Assembly (NCBI GenBank): GCA_964437365.1
Contig: CAYTGM010000016.1
Span: 1-64,000, forward strand
Direction: 5' to 3'
DNA length: 64,000 bases
Origin: CAYTGM01 sp964437365
GTDB taxonomy: Bacteria > Sumerlaeota > Sumerlaeia > SLMS01
Shown: positions 63,664 to 64,000 of the stretch, piece after piece
Layout of the letters: every line of letters starts with the position of its first letter
Position numbering within the stretch: position 1 is the first letter of the stretch
Position numbers and translations under genes: made by a program
The notes under the pieces: model-generated
Told to the model about the DNA's origin: nothing
Database searches by the model: none
The model's input: only the letters and a program-made list of their open reading frames with translations

Positions 63664-63854
63664 TCGCAAATAAGTGAAAAAAGCCACACTACTCTTCCGG
63701 TCCAGAATCGCCTTTTCGTCTCTCTCCATCTTCTAGATGTGATCCTCGACAAGCTATATTTATATCTTTGGGAGAAAATAAAGCTAAGGTATGTAGAATC
63801 AACGATATAAGCTCGCTACAATACATGTTTTAACTACAAGGAATGTTTATTGGG

Positions 63855-64000
63855 TTATTGGCTGTTCTTTTGGCGTTTCAAGCGCTGACTTAACGCCTGC
63901 TGCGATATTCCAAGAAGTTGAGAAGCCAGACTCTGATTTTCGCTCGCCCGAGCCAGGGCTTCCTGAATCAGCAACTCCGTTGCTTCCTTGATTGTCGGCA
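63855..64000 (-). CDS. C-terminus of a Fis/NtrC-type sigma-54 activator (5' partial)
   Basis: Only the last 47 complete codons are in the window: 'IKEATELLIQEALARASENQ' then 'SLASQLLGISQQALSQRLKR' and a TAA at 63855. This is the Fis-type helix-turn-helix that ends NtrC-family sigma-54 activators such as PilR. It lies just upstream of prepilin B on the same strand. The receiver and AAA+ domains, if present, are outside the window. Confidence 0.75.
   Translation of the reverse strand, partial: PTIKEATELLIQEALARASENQSLASQLLGISQQALSQRLKRQKNSQ

Noticed and set aside
1..64000. CRISPR array, prophage or integrative element
   Set aside because: No regularly spaced direct repeats, cas genes, integrase, transposase or phage structural genes were seen; the only repeats are the two small dispersed families.

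Overview
The window is about 64 kb of gene-dense bacterial DNA (by eye a little under 50% G+C) from a Gram-negative-type organism. LPS-transport genes (LptA-like, LptC-like, a lipid A acyltransferase), an AlgI-type O-acyltransferase, Tat- and Sec-exported proteins and type IV prepilins show a diderm envelope. A large ECF sigma factor fused to a transmembrane segment and envelope-type repeats, a giant VCBS/FG-GAP protein, abundant TTG/GTG starts and prepilins of the 'NFLEAQTRSKVSRAKSDMRS' type recall Planctomycetota, Sumerlaeota, Hydrogenedentota and relatives. No rRNA is present, so the phylum cannot be fixed.

Layout. 1-3807 (-): sigma-factor fusion leaving the left edge. 3808-4901: non-coding, with a dispersed inverted repeat. 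4902-8122: exported amidohydrolase and a divergent tRNA-dihydrouridine synthase. 8514-16981 (+): tight six-gene run of TPR protein, 6-TM RCK channel with an odd pore, methyltransferase, ABC permease without ATPase, cyclic-nucleotide-binding protein and tandem PPK2 polyphosphate kinase. 16978-22470 (-): pseudouridine synthase, mnmA, lptA-like, lptC-like, lpxL-like, apt. 22893-27865 (-): ABC/GldG/DUF4340 export-type cluster. 28127-29949 (-): prepilin A, a possible 41-residue Cys protein, Sua5. 30038-36287: M24 peptidase, trmB, holA (opposite strand), fabI, trxA, a CxxC-less thioredoxin, nrdR, a glycosyltransferase. 36692-40630 (+): PaoABC-like molybdenum aldehyde oxidoreductase with a fourth small six-Cys protein. 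40704-41412: a nest of dispersed repeats. 41456-48730: DMT transporter, VCBS protein, SGNH and MBOAT pair. 49013-55496: acetyl-CoA synthetase, WaaP-like pseudokinase, DUF1295 plus CFA-synthase pair, carboxypeptidase-regulatory-like protein. 55506-62616: beta-mannosidase, ABC ATPase, YqaE/Pmp3, hflC/hflK, CtlX-like deiminase, tRNA-Val. 62770-64000 (-): prepilin B and the C-terminus of a Fis/NtrC-type regulator.

The most interesting signals: (1) the ECF sigma/TM/repeat fusion of at least 1269 residues; (2) a conserved 44-47 bp element upstream of both unlinked prepilin genes, each with a sigma-54-like promoter between it and the start codon, with a Fis-type activator next to one of them; (3) the heptamer TCTATAC, present about 33 times by my count (about 9 expected), in all reading frames and on both strands, a candidate genome-signature or uptake word; (4) the channel-permease-cNMP-polyphosphate operon; (5) small genes easily missed (YqaE at 59044, the ATT-start Cys protein at 28833, the Cys-rich protein at 40379).
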